A DNA stretch of 64,000 bases, taken from positions 62,001 through 126,000 of the forward strand of contig NZ_BMCF01000006.1 in assembly GCF_014635045.1 (NCBI RefSeq), written 5' to 3'. This stretch comes from Staphylococcus nepalensis. GTDB lineage: Bacteria; Bacillota; Bacilli; Staphylococcales; Staphylococcaceae. The notes beneath the pieces are model-generated. The model did no database searches. It was not told where the DNA came from and worked only from the letters and a program-made list of their open reading frames with translations. Of the stretch, positions 1 to 9,534 are shown piece by piece (position 1 is the stretch's first letter; every line of letters starts with the position of its first letter). The position numbers were made by a program, and so were the translations under genes.

Positions 1-767
1 AATGAGGCCCCTGCTTGCTGGTCTTTCAACACTTTATAATTTACACGGTCTAAATTCACTGCTTTTTTATCCCAATAATCATCATTTTTAACAAGTTGTA
101 TTTTATCTTCAACTTTCCAATCTTTGACTTTAAATGGTCCATTGAATACTGTTTTATCAGCTGTAGTGCCATATTGTTGCCCGGCTTTCTTCACAGCTTT
201 TTCATTTTGTGGCATAAACGTTGCAAAGGCCAGCATCTCGTTCATATATGGTATAGGTTTTGTTAATTCTACTTTCAATGTGTGGTCATCTACTGCTTTA
301 ACGCCTAGCTCATCTACGTCTTTTTTGCCCATATTTATTTCTTCAGCATTTTTCAAATCATACATAATATAAGCATATTCAGATGCCGTGTCTGGATTAA
401 CGACGCGTTTCCACGCAAATTCAAAATCATGCGCCGTAACTGGATCTCCATTTGACCATTTTGCATCTTTACGTAAATCAATTGTCAAAGTTTTACCGCC
501 GTTGCTTTCTTTGGGCATAGCTTTTGCGACACCTGGTTTAGCTTTATCATTTTCGTCTAAAGTATATAGCCCTTCATATACTTGATTATATATATCAAAT
601 GAAACTGTATCAGTAGCTAATGCTGTATCTAATGAAGAAATATCTTGTGGTATCACTTTTCTAAATACCTGACCTTTATCTGAGTACACCCCTTCAGCGT
701 TACCACAACCTGCTAACACAACTGATAGTGCTACTAAAATAATTAAGAACTTGAATTTTTTCATCAT
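1..767 (-). CDS. oppA: Oligopeptide ABC transporter substrate-binding lipoprotein OppA (partial, C-terminus beyond window)
   Basis: Captures extracellular peptides for import by the Opp3 transporter. About 255 N-terminal residues are visible; the rest lies outside the window. The N-terminus is a lipoprotein signal: MMKKFK, a hydrophobic stretch, then lipobox LAGC, so Cys about residue 22 should be lipidated. The following sequence (DISSLDTALATD, WSNGDPVTAHDFEFAWKR) is typical of SBP family 5. The start lies behind a GGGGGGG ribosome site; ATG at 767 or 764 are both possible. It is the last gene of an oppB-C-D-F-A order, 17 bases after oppF, so it is probably co-transcribed with the transporter core. 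The family call is certain; substrate range is inferred from the opp3 arrangement. Confidence 0.93.
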   Translation of the reverse strand, partial: MMKKFKFLIILVALSVVLAGCGNAEGVYSDKGQVFRKVIPQDISSLDTALATDTVSFDIYNQVYEGLYTLDENDKAKPGVAKAMPKESNGGKTLTIDLRKDAKWSNGDPVTAHDFEFAWKRVVNPDTASEYAYIMYDLKNAEEINMGKKDVDELGVKAVDDHTLKVELTKPIPYMNEMLAFATFMPQNEKAVKKAGQQYGTTADKTVFNGPFKVKDWKVEDKIQLVKNDDYWDKKAVNLDRVNYKVLKDQQAGAS

Positions 768-784
768 ATCCCCCCCTTTCCCTG

Positions 785-1732
785 TTAAACAGAAGCTGCT
801 TGTGATTGAGATTTTAATTCTTCAGCTTCTTCATCTGTGGTAAATACATAATGACTTGCTCTAATTTCATGTAATGATCGTTGACTATTTTTAGTGTCAT
901 CTTCTTTAAAGTGAGTTCTTTTTCTAACTCTTTCACTTTCAGGGTCAGGCTGAGGTACAGCAGAAAGTAATGATTTTGTGTATGGATGCATTGGGTGATT
1001 GTAAATTTCATCTGCACTACCTATTTCTACAATTTTACCAAAATGCATAACTGCAATTCTGTCTGAGATATATTTAACCATCGATAGATCATGGGCAATA
1101 AACAAGAATGTAATGCCACGCTCTCTTTGTAATTTCAATAATAAATTTACCACTTGAGCTTGAATTGATACATCTAATGCCGAAATAGGCTCATCGGCAA
1201 TAATAAACTCCGGTTCCACTGCTAATGCTCTTGCAATTCCTATACGTTGACGTTGTCCACCTGAGAATTCATGGGGATAACGATTGGCATGCTCTTTACT
1301 TAAACCAACAGTTTCTAGCAAATCATAAACACGTCTTTTACGGTCTTTCACCCCTGTTGAAAGTTTGTGTATATCAATACCTTCTGCAACAATATCCATG
1401 ACTTTTAATCTTGGGTTTAAGGAAGCATATGGATCTTGAAAAATCATTTGCATCTTTTTGTTGAATTTTAATGAATCTTTACGGTTTTTTATTTTTTGAA
1501 TATCCACCCCTTCGTAAAGAATTTCTCCATCTGTTATATCATTCAACTTAATAATTGCTTTACCGGTTGTAGATTTACCACAACCCGATTCACCTACTAA
1601 GCCAAATGTTTCCCCTTTAAATATATCAAATGATATATCTTCAATTGCGCGTACTTCGTTACGTTTTTCTTCATTAAAATACTGTTTAACATTTTTTACT
1701 TGCAGGAGTATCTCTTTATTTTGCATCATCAA
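785..1732 (-). CDS. oppF: Oligopeptide ABC transporter ATP-binding protein OppF
   Basis: Second cytoplasmic ATPase of the Opp3 peptide importer; pairs with OppD to drive transport through OppB/OppC. At 315 aa it shows Walker A GESGCGKST (about 47-55), Q-loop IFQDPYASLNP (98-108), signature SGGQRQR (157-163) and Walker B FIIADE (176-181). The C-terminal HPYTKSLLSAVP segment is typical of the OppD/OppF/DppF group. The gene overlaps the end of oppD by 17 bases, implying translational coupling. Two further ATGs (1729, 1726) follow the chosen start, so the exact N-terminus is uncertain by two residues. Confidence 0.95.
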   Translation of the reverse strand: MMMQNKEILLQVKNVKQYFNEEKRNEVRAIEDISFDIFKGETFGLVGESGCGKSTTGKAIIKLNDITDGEILYEGVDIQKIKNRKDSLKFNKKMQMIFQDPYASLNPRLKVMDIVAEGIDIHKLSTGVKDRKRRVYDLLETVGLSKEHANRYPHEFSGGQRQRIGIARALAVEPEFIIADEPISALDVSIQAQVVNLLLKLQRERGITFLFIAHDLSMVKYISDRIAVMHFGKIVEIGSADEIYNHPMHPYTKSLLSAVPQPDPESERVRKRTHFKEDDTKNSQRSLHEIRASHYVFTTDEEAEELKSQSQAASV

Positions 1733-2801
1733 ACGCCACCCTTTCTACCTGTTGCGGTTTATCGTAATTATTAGGCATCTTACGCAAACGTTTTTGCACC
1801 ATTTCTGGTGGGTCAATATAAGGCGCGCGTTCGTCAAGTAACCATGATTTTACAAAGTGTGTATCTGACACTTTGAACCATGGTGGTGGTGTCTTAAAAT
1901 CTATATCTAATGCGTATTGACTACGTTCAGCGAAAGCATCACCCTTCGGTGGATGTAATAAATCTGGCGGCGTGCCTGGAATGGCTAATAATTCTGTTTC
2001 AACACCGGTAGTCAAATCAGGCATTGATGATAATAATCCCCATGTATATGGATGTTTAGGGTCATAAAATATTTCATCTACGTCCCCTGTTTCAACCATT
2101 TGTCCACCATACATAACAGCTACTCTGTCTGCTATATTAGCAACGACACCTAAGTCGTGTGTAATGAAGATAATCGAAGTACTAATTTTGCTTTGCAATT
2201 CTCTCATCAATTCTAATATTTGTGCTTGCATTGTCACATCAAGCGCTGTTGTCGGCTCATCTGCAATTAAAACCTTTGGTTCACACGCAAGCGCAGTTGC
2301 GATAACAATTCTCTGTCTTTGTCCACCTGAGAATTGATGTGGGTACGCGTTAAAACGCTTTTCAGCATTGGGTAATCCAACTAAATTTAATATTTCTAAT
2401 GCTCGTTTTTTAGCATTTGCTTTATTGTAATCTTTGTGTTTAATCAAAGGTTCCATGACTTGCTTACCTATTTTCATAGTAGGGTTGAGCGAAGTCATTG
2501 GATCTTGAAATATCATAGAAATATCTTTACCTCGTAATTTAATTAATTCTTCTTCTGATTTTTCAGCTAAATCTTCACCTAAAAAATTGATCGCGCCTTT
2601 TTTAATTCTTCCTGAATCACCTTGGAATAGTTTCGTAATAGCTTTGGTTGTCACTGATTTCCCTGAACCAGATTCACCAACGATTGCAAGCGTTTCTCCT
2701 TTATCTAGATAGAAATCCACCCCACGTACTGCCTGCACTTCCCCTGCGTCAATATCAAAGGAAACATGCAAATCGTTAACTTCTAATATTCTTTCTGACA
2801 T
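1716..2801 (-). CDS. oppD: Oligopeptide ABC transporter ATP-binding protein OppD
   Basis: Cytoplasmic ATPase subunit of Opp3, 361 aa. Walker A GESGSGKS (42-49), Q-loop IFQDPMTSLNP (98-108), signature SGGQRQR (158-164) and Walker B VLIADEP are all intact. The oligopeptide-type C-terminal domain is present (LLAIPGTPPDLLHPPKGDAF). It is somewhat longer than OppF, with a tail ending near the oppF start. It lies 17 bases downstream of oppC and overlaps oppF, inside one minus-strand operon. The OppD/OppF assignment rests on the order B-C-D-F-A known for staphylococcal opp3. Confidence 0.95.
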   Translation of the reverse strand: MSERILEVNDLHVSFDIDAGEVQAVRGVDFYLDKGETLAIVGESGSGKSVTTKAITKLFQGDSGRIKKGAINFLGEDLAEKSEEELIKLRGKDISMIFQDPMTSLNPTMKIGKQVMEPLIKHKDYNKANAKKRALEILNLVGLPNAEKRFNAYPHQFSGGQRQRIVIATALACEPKVLIADEPTTALDVTMQAQILELMRELQSKISTSIIFITHDLGVVANIADRVAVMYGGQMVETGDVDEIFYDPKHPYTWGLLSSMPDLTTGVETELLAIPGTPPDLLHPPKGDAFAERSQYALDIDFKTPPPWFKVSDTHFVKSWLLDERAPYIDPPEMVQKRLRKMPNNYDKPQQVERVAFDDAK

Positions 2802-2818
2802 AAATGTTGCCCCCTTTT

Positions 2819-3886
2819 TTATTTACGCATTTTAGGATCAAATGCATCCCGTAATCCATCACTAAATAGATAGAAAAATAAAATTAATAAACTTAAAATA
2901 ACTGCCGGTATAAATAATTCATGTGGATGAATCAGTAACATTGCCCTACCTTCATTCACTAATGAACCAAGCGACGTCCCCGGCGCTGGCACCCCAATAC
3001 CAATAAAACTTAAGAACGCTTCGAAGAAGATAGCATTCGGTACTGTAAACATGGATGTAACAACAATAACGCCTAAAGTATTAGGTAAGATATGTTTAAA
3101 TATAAGTTTGAGCTTAGATGCTCCTAGTGTCTGTGAAGCTAATACAAATTCTTGCCCTTTTAATTTTAAGAATTCTCCACGTACTACACGACTCATGCCT
3201 ATCCATCCAGTGATTGCCATCGCTAGTATGATAGTCCATATGGATGGTTCGAAGATTAACACGAATAGAATAACTACAATCAATGTTGGTATTGATGCAA
3301 CGATTTCAATAATACGCTGCATGACGTTGTCAAGCCGTCCACCAAAGAATCCGGAAATCGCACCATAAATAACACCTATAAAAATATCTAGTAATGCAGC
3401 GACAACACCAATAAATAATGATACTTGTGCACCTTGCCATGTACGCGACCATAAATCTCTACCGAGTTGGTCTGTCCCAAACCAGAAATTTTCATTAACG
3501 CTCGCTTCTTTATAAGCATCTACACCCTGTGCACCTTCACCATCAAATGGTAAAAAAGGAATTTGATCTAATACAGGTATTTTAGCTGGTAGATTACGTC
3601 TATCAACATCCTGTTCCGCATAATCATGTGAACTTAATAAAGGTCCAACTAAAGCGAGTATGACAATTATAATTAAACCAATCATCCCGACCACTGCTAA
3701 TTTATTTCTTTTTAATTGTGACCATGCATCCTGCCAAAAGTTTTTACTTTCTCTTTGGATTTCTGGTTCTTTTTCCATATCATTGTTGCTTCTAATAAAA
3801 TCTGATGCTGGGATTGCTTCTGAGGTATGTGTCATAACTGCATTTGAATAGTCTTTGTTTACTTTTTCATTTTTATTATCAGCCAT
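2819..3886 (-). CDS. oppC: Oligopeptide ABC transporter permease OppC
   Basis: Membrane permease subunit of Opp3, 355 aa. The first 60 or so residues are a hydrophilic N-terminal extension, followed by a first membrane helix (VVGMIGLIIIVILALVGPLL) and a large external loop with WFGTDQLGRDLWSR, a hallmark of OppC/DppC permeases. The binding-protein-dependent transport domain follows, including the EAA-type loop (LASQTLGASKLKLIFKHILPN). The start ATG shares one base with the oppB stop (TAATG), so translation is coupled. It pairs with OppB to form the channel. Confidence 0.95.
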   Translation of the reverse strand: MADNKNEKVNKDYSNAVMTHTSEAIPASDFIRSNNDMEKEPEIQRESKNFWQDAWSQLKRNKLAVVGMIGLIIIVILALVGPLLSSHDYAEQDVDRRNLPAKIPVLDQIPFLPFDGEGAQGVDAYKEASVNENFWFGTDQLGRDLWSRTWQGAQVSLFIGVVAALLDIFIGVIYGAISGFFGGRLDNVMQRIIEIVASIPTLIVVILFVLIFEPSIWTIILAMAITGWIGMSRVVRGEFLKLKGQEFVLASQTLGASKLKLIFKHILPNTLGVIVVTSMFTVPNAIFFEAFLSFIGIGVPAPGTSLGSLVNEGRAMLLIHPHELFIPAVILSLLILFFYLFSDGLRDAFDPKMRK

Positions 3887-4812
3887 TATTTTTTACCCCC
3901 TTGTACACGTATACGTGGATCAATGACACCATATAATATATCTACAAGGAATATAGAAACGATAAATAGTGTACTGAATAAAATCGTTGTTGCCATGATA
4001 ACTGGGAAGTCATTCGTGGTAATCGATCTTACGAATTGGTCCCCTAAACCTGGCACACCAAAAATATTTTCAATGGTCAAAGTCCCAGTTAATATACTTG
4101 CTAACATAGGGACAATAATTGTAATTACTGGAATCAATGCGTTTCTTAACGCATGACCAAATAATACTCTCATAGTTGAATTACCTTTCGCACGTGCTAG
4201 TAAGATATAATCTGAACTTAATACTTCTATCATTTCTGCTCTTATGTATCTTGCCACCGTTGCTAATACTGCTGCTGAAAGTGCTAAAGATGGTAATACC
4301 GCTGTAGAAATACCTTCCCACCCGGCTACAGGGAACCACTGTAATCTTACAGAAAACACATATTGTAATAACACTGCTAATACAAATGATGGTACTGACA
4401 CTGCGATAACTGAAATAACTGTCGCTGTATAGTCAACCCAAGTGTTTTGCCGGACTGCGGCAATGACCCCCAAAATAAGACCTAGTATAACGCCAATTAC
4501 CATCGCTGTTAATCCCATTTCTAAAGATGGTAATAGTCTTGGTTTTATTAAATCCCACACTGGTTGGTTATCGTATTGGAATGAGTTACCAAAGTCCCCC
4601 GTAACAACATTCTTCAAATAACTGGCATACTGAACAGGTACTGGATCGTTTAAACCATACTTTTCATTTAGAATTTGCTTCTGTTCTTCATTTAATTTTT
4701 CATCGTTAAATGGTGAACCTGGCATAAGCTTCATCAAGAAAAAAGTAATGGTAATAATGATGAATAACGATAGAACCATATACCCTAATCGTTTTAAGAC
4801 ATATTTAAGCAT
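3886..4812 (-). CDS. oppB: Oligopeptide ABC transporter permease OppB
   Basis: First gene of the opp3 operon and the second permease subunit, 308 aa. It starts with the standard OppB/DppB helix (MLKYVLKRLGYMVLSLFIII) and PGSPF motif, then the substrate-loop sequence, and has about six membrane segments. The EAA loop reads LLARAKGNSTMRVLFGHALRN. ATG at 4812 follows an AAAGGGGGAT ribosome site. A sigma-A-type promoter and a CodY-like box lie directly upstream, so the operon is probably repressed by CodY when amino acids are plentiful (inference). Confidence 0.95.
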   Translation of the reverse strand: MLKYVLKRLGYMVLSLFIIITITFFLMKLMPGSPFNDEKLNEEQKQILNEKYGLNDPVPVQYASYLKNVVTGDFGNSFQYDNQPVWDLIKPRLLPSLEMGLTAMVIGVILGLILGVIAAVRQNTWVDYTATVISVIAVSVPSFVLAVLLQYVFSVRLQWFPVAGWEGISTAVLPSLALSAAVLATVARYIRAEMIEVLSSDYILLARAKGNSTMRVLFGHALRNALIPVITIIVPMLASILTGTLTIENIFGVPGLGDQFVRSITTNDFPVIMATTILFSTLFIVSIFLVDILYGVIDPRIRVQGGKK

Positions 4813-4853
4813 ATCTTATCCCCCTTTAATTTCGAAATAAACATTCCCTTCAC

Positions 4854-4868
4854 AATATTCAGAATATT
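4854..4868 (-). promoter_or_regulatory. CodY-like operator upstream of oppB
   Basis: A 15-bp perfect palindrome AATATTCAGAATATT matches the CodY consensus AATTTTCWGAAAATT at 13 of 15 positions. It sits just downstream of the predicted -10 hexamer of the opp3 promoter, where binding would block transcription. CodY control of peptide-transporter genes is known in S. aureus; the site itself is an inference. Confidence 0.6.
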
Positions 4869-4875
4869 TAATAAC

Positions 4876-4904
4876 ATTATACGTTTTGTTATGGTTTTAA
4901 GCAA
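4876..4904 (-). promoter_or_regulatory. Sigma-A-type promoter of opp3 operon
   Basis: On the minus strand, TTGCTT and TATAAT are separated by exactly 17 bases, about 65 bases upstream of the oppB start. This is a near-consensus vegetative promoter. Confidence 0.6.
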
Positions 4905-5057
4905 TATTCTATTGCGTTACTTTATTAAAGTTATTAAAAATGGATATTTTTTATTCATTTAATTAAATACTGTAGCTAACGAATTTATAGTTATTTTTAT
5001 TCATTTTTTAGTTACTTTAAGTTACAATTAATTTAATTCTTTTTAGGAGGACACAAC

Positions 5058-5432
5058 ATGAAATATTTACAACATATCATCATATATTTACTGTTCACCC
5101 CTTTACTTTCATTTATTTTATACTTGTTCACAGCACACACTTGGATAAATTTGATTAACGTCACTTTTTATATTTCCATGATTTTAGCGATCATTTTCTT
5201 TATCATTTTAATTACACAAGAGGGCATATTAGATCCAACAAGCTTTGGCTTTAGAAGGTTGAAGTATCAACTAACTAGAAAAAAACATAGACATACCTTA
5301 GACGAAGATGAATTTTTCAAACCAACTAAAGTTAAAAAGGATGTCTATATCGTCTCACCTTGGGTTAAAATAGGATTTATCTGTAATCTTGCGTATATTG
5401 CGGTTTCAATTTTGATATCGTTTGCCATATAA
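5058..5432 (+). CDS. DUF3899 family membrane protein
   Basis: Small membrane protein of unknown function, 124 aa. It has two N-terminal membrane helices (about 7-26 and 33-53), a basic cytoplasmic-looking middle (FRRLKYQLTRKKHRH, then PTKVKKDVYIV), and a third helix at 104-123. This helix layout and its position next to opp3 match a protein found beside oppB in other staphylococci. ATG follows AGGAGG with good spacing. It is transcribed away from opp3 and ends in a strong hairpin. No function can be assigned from the sequence. Confidence 0.75.
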   Translation: MKYLQHIIIYLLFTPLLSFILYLFTAHTWINLINVTFYISMILAIIFFIILITQEGILDPTSFGFRRLKYQLTRKKHRHTLDEDEFFKPTKVKKDVYIVSPWVKIGFICNLAYIAVSILISFAI

Positions 5433-5487
5433 AAAGACTGCATTAGATATCGTAGCGATGGCTATGATATAACTAATACAGTCTTTT
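5431..5487. terminator. Bidirectional intrinsic terminator
   Basis: Inverted repeat with arms AAAAGACTGCATTAG and CTAATACAGTCTTTT, T-rich on both strands, between convergent genes (DUF3899 and MFS). Confidence 0.8.
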
Positions 5488-6718
5488 AATTAGATTCAAT
5501 GTTGGGATTAAAGAATAATGCATAATATAATAAGACAAAACCTATTAAAACTACACTAGCTACATAAATTGACATCATCCATGGTAATAAAAAAGCACCG
5601 AGAATAAGACCAAAGCGCGACAAAATATTCGCTCCAAAAAATGAAACCATACTAAAAGTAGCGTATGTGCTACGTTGGTCATTTGGTATCATTAAAAATC
5701 TTTGGGCATTTTGAATCGGAGAATATATTAATTCACCTAACGTAGCTATAACTGCAAAAATACATAACAATAAAAATGAGTTCGAAGCTGTAATCAAACT
5801 ATAACCTACTGTATATAACAAAATCCCCAATACAAATATATATTTTTTAGAAGTGCCAGTGATTAAACGATTCACTGTAAACGTAAGTGTAACTACAACC
5901 AATGTGTTAATAATCATAATAACTGTAAACATCCTGACACCATCAATATAAAATTCTAAGAACGTGAAAGGTTCGAAATCTTTTTTTAACCTAACAATTA
6001 CATAAGAATTTAGACTTAATTCTGCCATTAAGACAAACATATACCCTAAGTTAAAAATCATATAATACTTGTCTTTGATAACAGTATGGTAACTTTTCAA
6101 AAAATCTTTGAATTTAGAAGATAATTCATCTTTATGAGCATAAATTTGTTCAACGTCATAGAATTTTTCAAATAAAAACCAACTGATTAACATGGCAATA
6201 AAAAACATAATAAATAATAAATGTTTATGTTCCAAATAAAGCAAGGCACCTAGCAACATACCTAAGCCCGTGCTTATATTAAACATCCAATAATTAAATT
6301 GATACACGAACTCTCTTACTTCTTCATAAATTGCGTCCATAATTGCTGCCTCAAATATAGGTTCACTTGCAGCAAATAACATTTGAAAAATAAAGATTGT
6401 TACACAAAATACGACTAAGCCGATGCCATCCATAGTGACCGTAATACTTAAAATAATTAAGCATACAGCATAAAATGCATGTACATAATTCACTACTTTC
6501 TTTCTATTATAATTATCACCAATGTAGCCACCAACAAAGGACATAAAAAAATTCACTATAATGTTCGCAATTAAGAATGTACCTGCAAAAACTGCGCTAA
6601 CTTTACTCGTTAAATATAATGCCAAAAAAGGGAGAATTGCTTGACTTGCCACAATCAAGATGAAATCTGCTATTAATCTTGTCTTTAGCGTGATTGACAA
6701 TGTTAGAAATTTTTTCAT
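5486..6718 (-). CDS. MFS transporter
   Basis: Major facilitator superfamily permease, 410 aa from the chosen start, with about 12 hydrophobic segments. The loop after the second helix reads GGYIGDNYNRKK, a recognisable MFS motif A variant. The substrate is not evident; the family includes drug and metabolite exporters. An ATG at 6724 is also in frame but lies only one base after the AGGAG site, while ATG 6718 has a normal seven-base spacing, so 6718 is preferred. It stands alone between two terminators. Confidence 0.8.
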   Translation of the reverse strand: MKKFLTLSITLKTRLIADFILIVASQAILPFLALYLTSKVSAVFAGTFLIANIIVNFFMSFVGGYIGDNYNRKKVVNYVHAFYAVCLIILSITVTMDGIGLVVFCVTIFIFQMLFAASEPIFEAAIMDAIYEEVREFVYQFNYWMFNISTGLGMLLGALLYLEHKHLLFIMFFIAMLISWFLFEKFYDVEQIYAHKDELSSKFKDFLKSYHTVIKDKYYMIFNLGYMFVLMAELSLNSYVIVRLKKDFEPFTFLEFYIDGVRMFTVIMIINTLVVVTLTFTVNRLITGTSKKYIFVLGILLYTVGYSLITASNSFLLLCIFAVIATLGELIYSPIQNAQRFLMIPNDQRSTYATFSMVSFFGANILSRFGLILGAFLLPWMMSIYVASVVLIGFVLLYYALFFNPNIESN

Positions 6719-7110
6719 CCTCATTCTCCTGACTCTTAATATGTGTTTTATTAATATAAGAATAACTTTAACATTTTAAACTTAACTGTAAACTAAGAAT
6801 TTTAATATATTCAAAAAAGTTGGACGAAAACCTATTTTCTTATAAATTTTGCTGTCCACTCTGGCAGGAATGGCTAGACAAAAAGCTCAAATTTCATCAA
6901 AAATCAGTTTAGTCTTAATAATTATTATAGAGCGAACAAGCGTTTTATAAATGAATAAACTGCACCAAACGCATAGCGAATATTTTTTACAATAAAAAAA
7001 CGAATGGTTTTTACTTTGTTTACGTAAAAACCATTCGTTTTATAAATATTTGAGAAGTTTATGTCCCAATTTTGTAGCAAAACTTTATATGTTTATAAAT
7101 ACAGAAAAAA
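6719..7110. other. Intergenic region upstream of MFS gene
   Basis: 392 bases with no credible ORF. It should contain the MFS promoter. It holds the fabF terminator (6995-7041) and an unassigned segment around 6815-6885 with a possible hairpin (TGGAC/GTCCA arms). Confidence 0.6.
6995..7041. terminator. Intrinsic terminator downstream of fabF
   Basis: Perfect 17-bp arms, AAACGAATGGTTTTTAC and its complement, separated by about 9 bases, with A/T runs on either side. It lies 70 bases after the fabF stop. Confidence 0.8.
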
Positions 7111-8355
7111 CTAATCGTTAAATTTCTTTAAAACGAGCACCGCGTTATGCCCACCAAATCCTAAACTATTACTCATCGCATAAGTAATATCTAGATCTTC
7201 AGCTTTATTAGGCACAATATCTAAGTCGCATTCTGGATCTGGTGATACGGCATGGATTGTTGGTGCAATACGTCCCTCTTTAATAGATAAAGCTGAGAAT
7301 ATAGCTTCTAAACCACCTGTTGCGCCTAATAAATGTCCAGTCATGGATTTGGTAGAACTGATTTTTAGTGCATTAGCTGCTTCGCCGAAAGTATTTTTAA
7401 TCGCTTGAATCTCTGTTAAATCTCCGACTGGCGTACTTGTACCATGCGCATTTAAATATTGTATATCTTTAGCTTCGATACCAGCGTCGTCCATTGCAGC
7501 TTGCATTGCACGTGAACCGCCCTCACCTTCTGGTGCTGGTGCTGTAATATGGTAAGCATCGCCTGTTGAGCCATACCCTACTAATTCAGCATAAATTTCT
7601 GCGCCACGTGCTTTAGCTGACTCTAAAGATTCGAGTACAATGATACCTGCGCCTTCACCCATTACAAACCCATCACGACCTTCTTGGAATGGACGGCATG
7701 CTGTTTCTTTATCGTCATTCGTTGTTAACGCACGACTTGCGCTAAAGCCAGCTATTGCCATATGGGTGATAGGAGCTTCAGTTCCGCCTGTAATCATAGC
7801 GTCTGCATCACCACGTTGGATGATTTTAAATGCTTCTCCGATAGAATTAGTACCTGTCGCACATGCCGTTACAGTAGCACCGTTAGGTCCTTTTGCACCT
7901 AAATCAATAGAAACTTGTCCTGTTGCCATATCTGGAATTAACATTGGTACAAAGAAAGGACTTACACGTCTAGGGCCACGTTCTAACAATTGGCTATGTG
8001 ACAATTCGAATGTTTCCATACCGCCAATGCCAGAACCGATCCAAACACCAATTCTATCGGCTGTGTTTGCATTAATATCTAATCTCGCATCATTTACAGC
8101 TTCTCTTGCAGCAACTACAGCATATTGAGTGAATCGGTCCATACGACGCGCTTCTTTTTTATCTATATGATCTTCTATATCGAAGTCTTTGAGTTCTCCA
8201 GCTAAATGGACTTTATATGCCGATGTATCTAAACGTGTAATTTCATCAATACCGCTTACGCCATTTAGTGCATTTTCCCATGTAGTTTTTGCATTATTAC
8301 CAATTGGTGATAATGCACCCATTCCTGTTATTACAACACGTTGTTCTTTGCTCAT
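7111..8355 (-). CDS. fabF: Beta-ketoacyl-ACP synthase II (FabF)
   Basis: Elongating condensing enzyme of type II fatty acid synthesis, adding malonyl-ACP units to acyl-ACP in the cytoplasm. Its 414 aa match the family length. The catalytic Cys165 is in TACATGTN, His304 in [11 protein letters not shown] and His341 in [12 protein letters not shown], so the active site is complete. ATG follows AGGAGG. The gene starts 11 bases after fabH, so the two form an operon under the FapR-like site upstream of fabH. Confidence 0.98.
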   Translation of the reverse strand: MSKEQRVVITGMGALSPIGNNAKTTWENALNGVSGIDEITRLDTSAYKVHLAGELKDFDIEDHIDKKEARRMDRFTQYAVVAAREAVNDARLDINANTADRIGVWIGSGIGGMETFELSHSQLLERGPRRVSPFFVPMLIPDMATGQVSIDLGAKGPNGATVTACATGTNSIGEAFKIIQRGDADAMITGGTEAPITHMAIAGFSASRALTTNDDKETACRPFQEGRDGFVMGEGAGIIVLESLESAKARGAEIYAELVGYGSTGDAYHITAPAPEGEGGSRAMQAAMDDAGIEAKDIQYLNAHGTSTPVGDLTEIQAIKNTFGEAANALKISSTKSMTGHLLGATGGLEAIFSALSIKEGRIAPTIHAVSPDPECDLDIVPNKAEDLDITYAMSNSLGFGGHNAVLVLKKFND

Positions 8356-8366
8356 ATATTATCCTC

Positions 8367-9308
8367 CTATTTTCCCCATCTTATAGTTACAGCGCCCCAA
8401 GTAAGACCGCCACCAAATCCTACTAATACTAAGACATCATCGTCTTTAATTCTATCATTTTCTAACTCTTGAGCGATACTTAAGGGAATTGAAGCTGCTG
8501 AAGTATTACCAAATTTATCTACTGATACACTCATTTTCTCTTTTGGAATACCTAATCGTTCTCTTGCAGACTCCATAATTCTAATATTTGCTTGATGTGG
8601 TATGAACATATCTATATCTTCTGGTTCTAAATTCGCTTTAGCTACAGCGTTATTAGACGCTTCACCCATAATTCTAACAGCAAATTTAAATACTTCACGT
8701 CCATTCATAAATATTTTACCGTTATCTGGATTTAAATATAAGTATTCAGCGCCTGAACCATCTGAACCGAGTTCATAGCTTAAAATACCTCGTCCCTCTG
8801 ACACTTCTCCAATAACGACTGCACCAGCCCCATCACCGAATAAAATAGCTGTCGAACGATCAGTAAAGTCAGTAATTTTTGATAATTTATCTGCACCTAC
8901 AACTAGAACATTTTTATAATCGCCTGATTGTACAAATTGTTTCGCATTAATCATTGCATACATAAAACCACTACAAGCAGCTAATTGGTCCATAGAAGCA
9001 ACTTTGCCAATACCTAGTCTGTCTTGTAATATATTGGCCACAGTTGGAAATGGAAAATCTCCTGTAGAAGTCGCAACAATAATCATATCTATATCAGTTG
9101 GTTCAATACCAGCATCTTTGATTGCTCTAACACTAGCTTGATAAGCTAAATCAGAAGTTTCTTCATCTTCATCAGCCCATCTTCTTTGTTTGATGCCTGT
9201 CATTTTTGAAATCCATTCATCTGATGTTTCTAAAAATGTTTCAAAATAGGCATTTTCTACAACTTTTTCAGGTGCATATGCACCGAAACCTTTGATACCC
9301 ACGTCCAT
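8367..9308 (-). CDS. fabH: Beta-ketoacyl-ACP synthase III (FabH)
   Basis: Starts fatty acid synthesis by condensing acyl-CoA (branched-chain primers in staphylococci) with malonyl-ACP. The chosen ATG gives 313 aa, the usual staphylococcal length. The frame is open upstream to 9365, but that stretch contains the FapR-like palindrome and lacks homology, and an AGAAGG ribosome site precedes ATG 9308. The Cys-His-Asn triad is intact: Cys112 in AACSGF, His238 in IPHQAN, Asn268 in FGNTSAAS. First gene of fabHF. Confidence 0.97.
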   Translation of the reverse strand: MDVGIKGFGAYAPEKVVENAYFETFLETSDEWISKMTGIKQRRWADEDEETSDLAYQASVRAIKDAGIEPTDIDMIIVATSTGDFPFPTVANILQDRLGIGKVASMDQLAACSGFMYAMINAKQFVQSGDYKNVLVVGADKLSKITDFTDRSTAILFGDGAGAVVIGEVSEGRGILSYELGSDGSGAEYLYLNPDNGKIFMNGREVFKFAVRIMGEASNNAVAKANLEPEDIDMFIPHQANIRIMESARERLGIPKEKMSVSVDKFGNTSAASIPLSIAQELENDRIKDDDVLVLVGFGGGLTWGAVTIRWGK

Positions 9309-9333
9309 CGTTGTACACCTTCTTAATAATTTT

Positions 9334-9350
9334 TTAATACCAGGTATTAA
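9334..9350 (-). promoter_or_regulatory. FapR-like operator upstream of fabH
   Basis: TTAATACCTGGTATTAA on the minus strand is a perfect 17-bp palindrome close to the FapR consensus (TTAGTACCTGGTACTAA type). It lies 25 bases upstream of the fabH ATG, in the likely transcription-start area. FapR, relieved by malonyl-CoA, controls fab genes in Bacillus and Staphylococcus. Confidence 0.8.
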
Positions 9351-9534
9351 TTTAACATAATACACAATTCCAATACAAGAACTTCAACTGTACAATAATC
9401 AAATTACATGCTTTATTATAATTTAAAGCAAATATGAGTACAATGAAAATTCTAGCTATATGAATTACTACTATACAAATAGCGCTTTCTTATTTATAAT
9501 GAAAATATATATATTAAATTGGAGGCATTACATA

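Noticed and set aside
124..585. Plus-strand ORFs opposite oppA
   Set aside because: They are antisense shadows of the OppA coding frame, which is continuous to the window edge.
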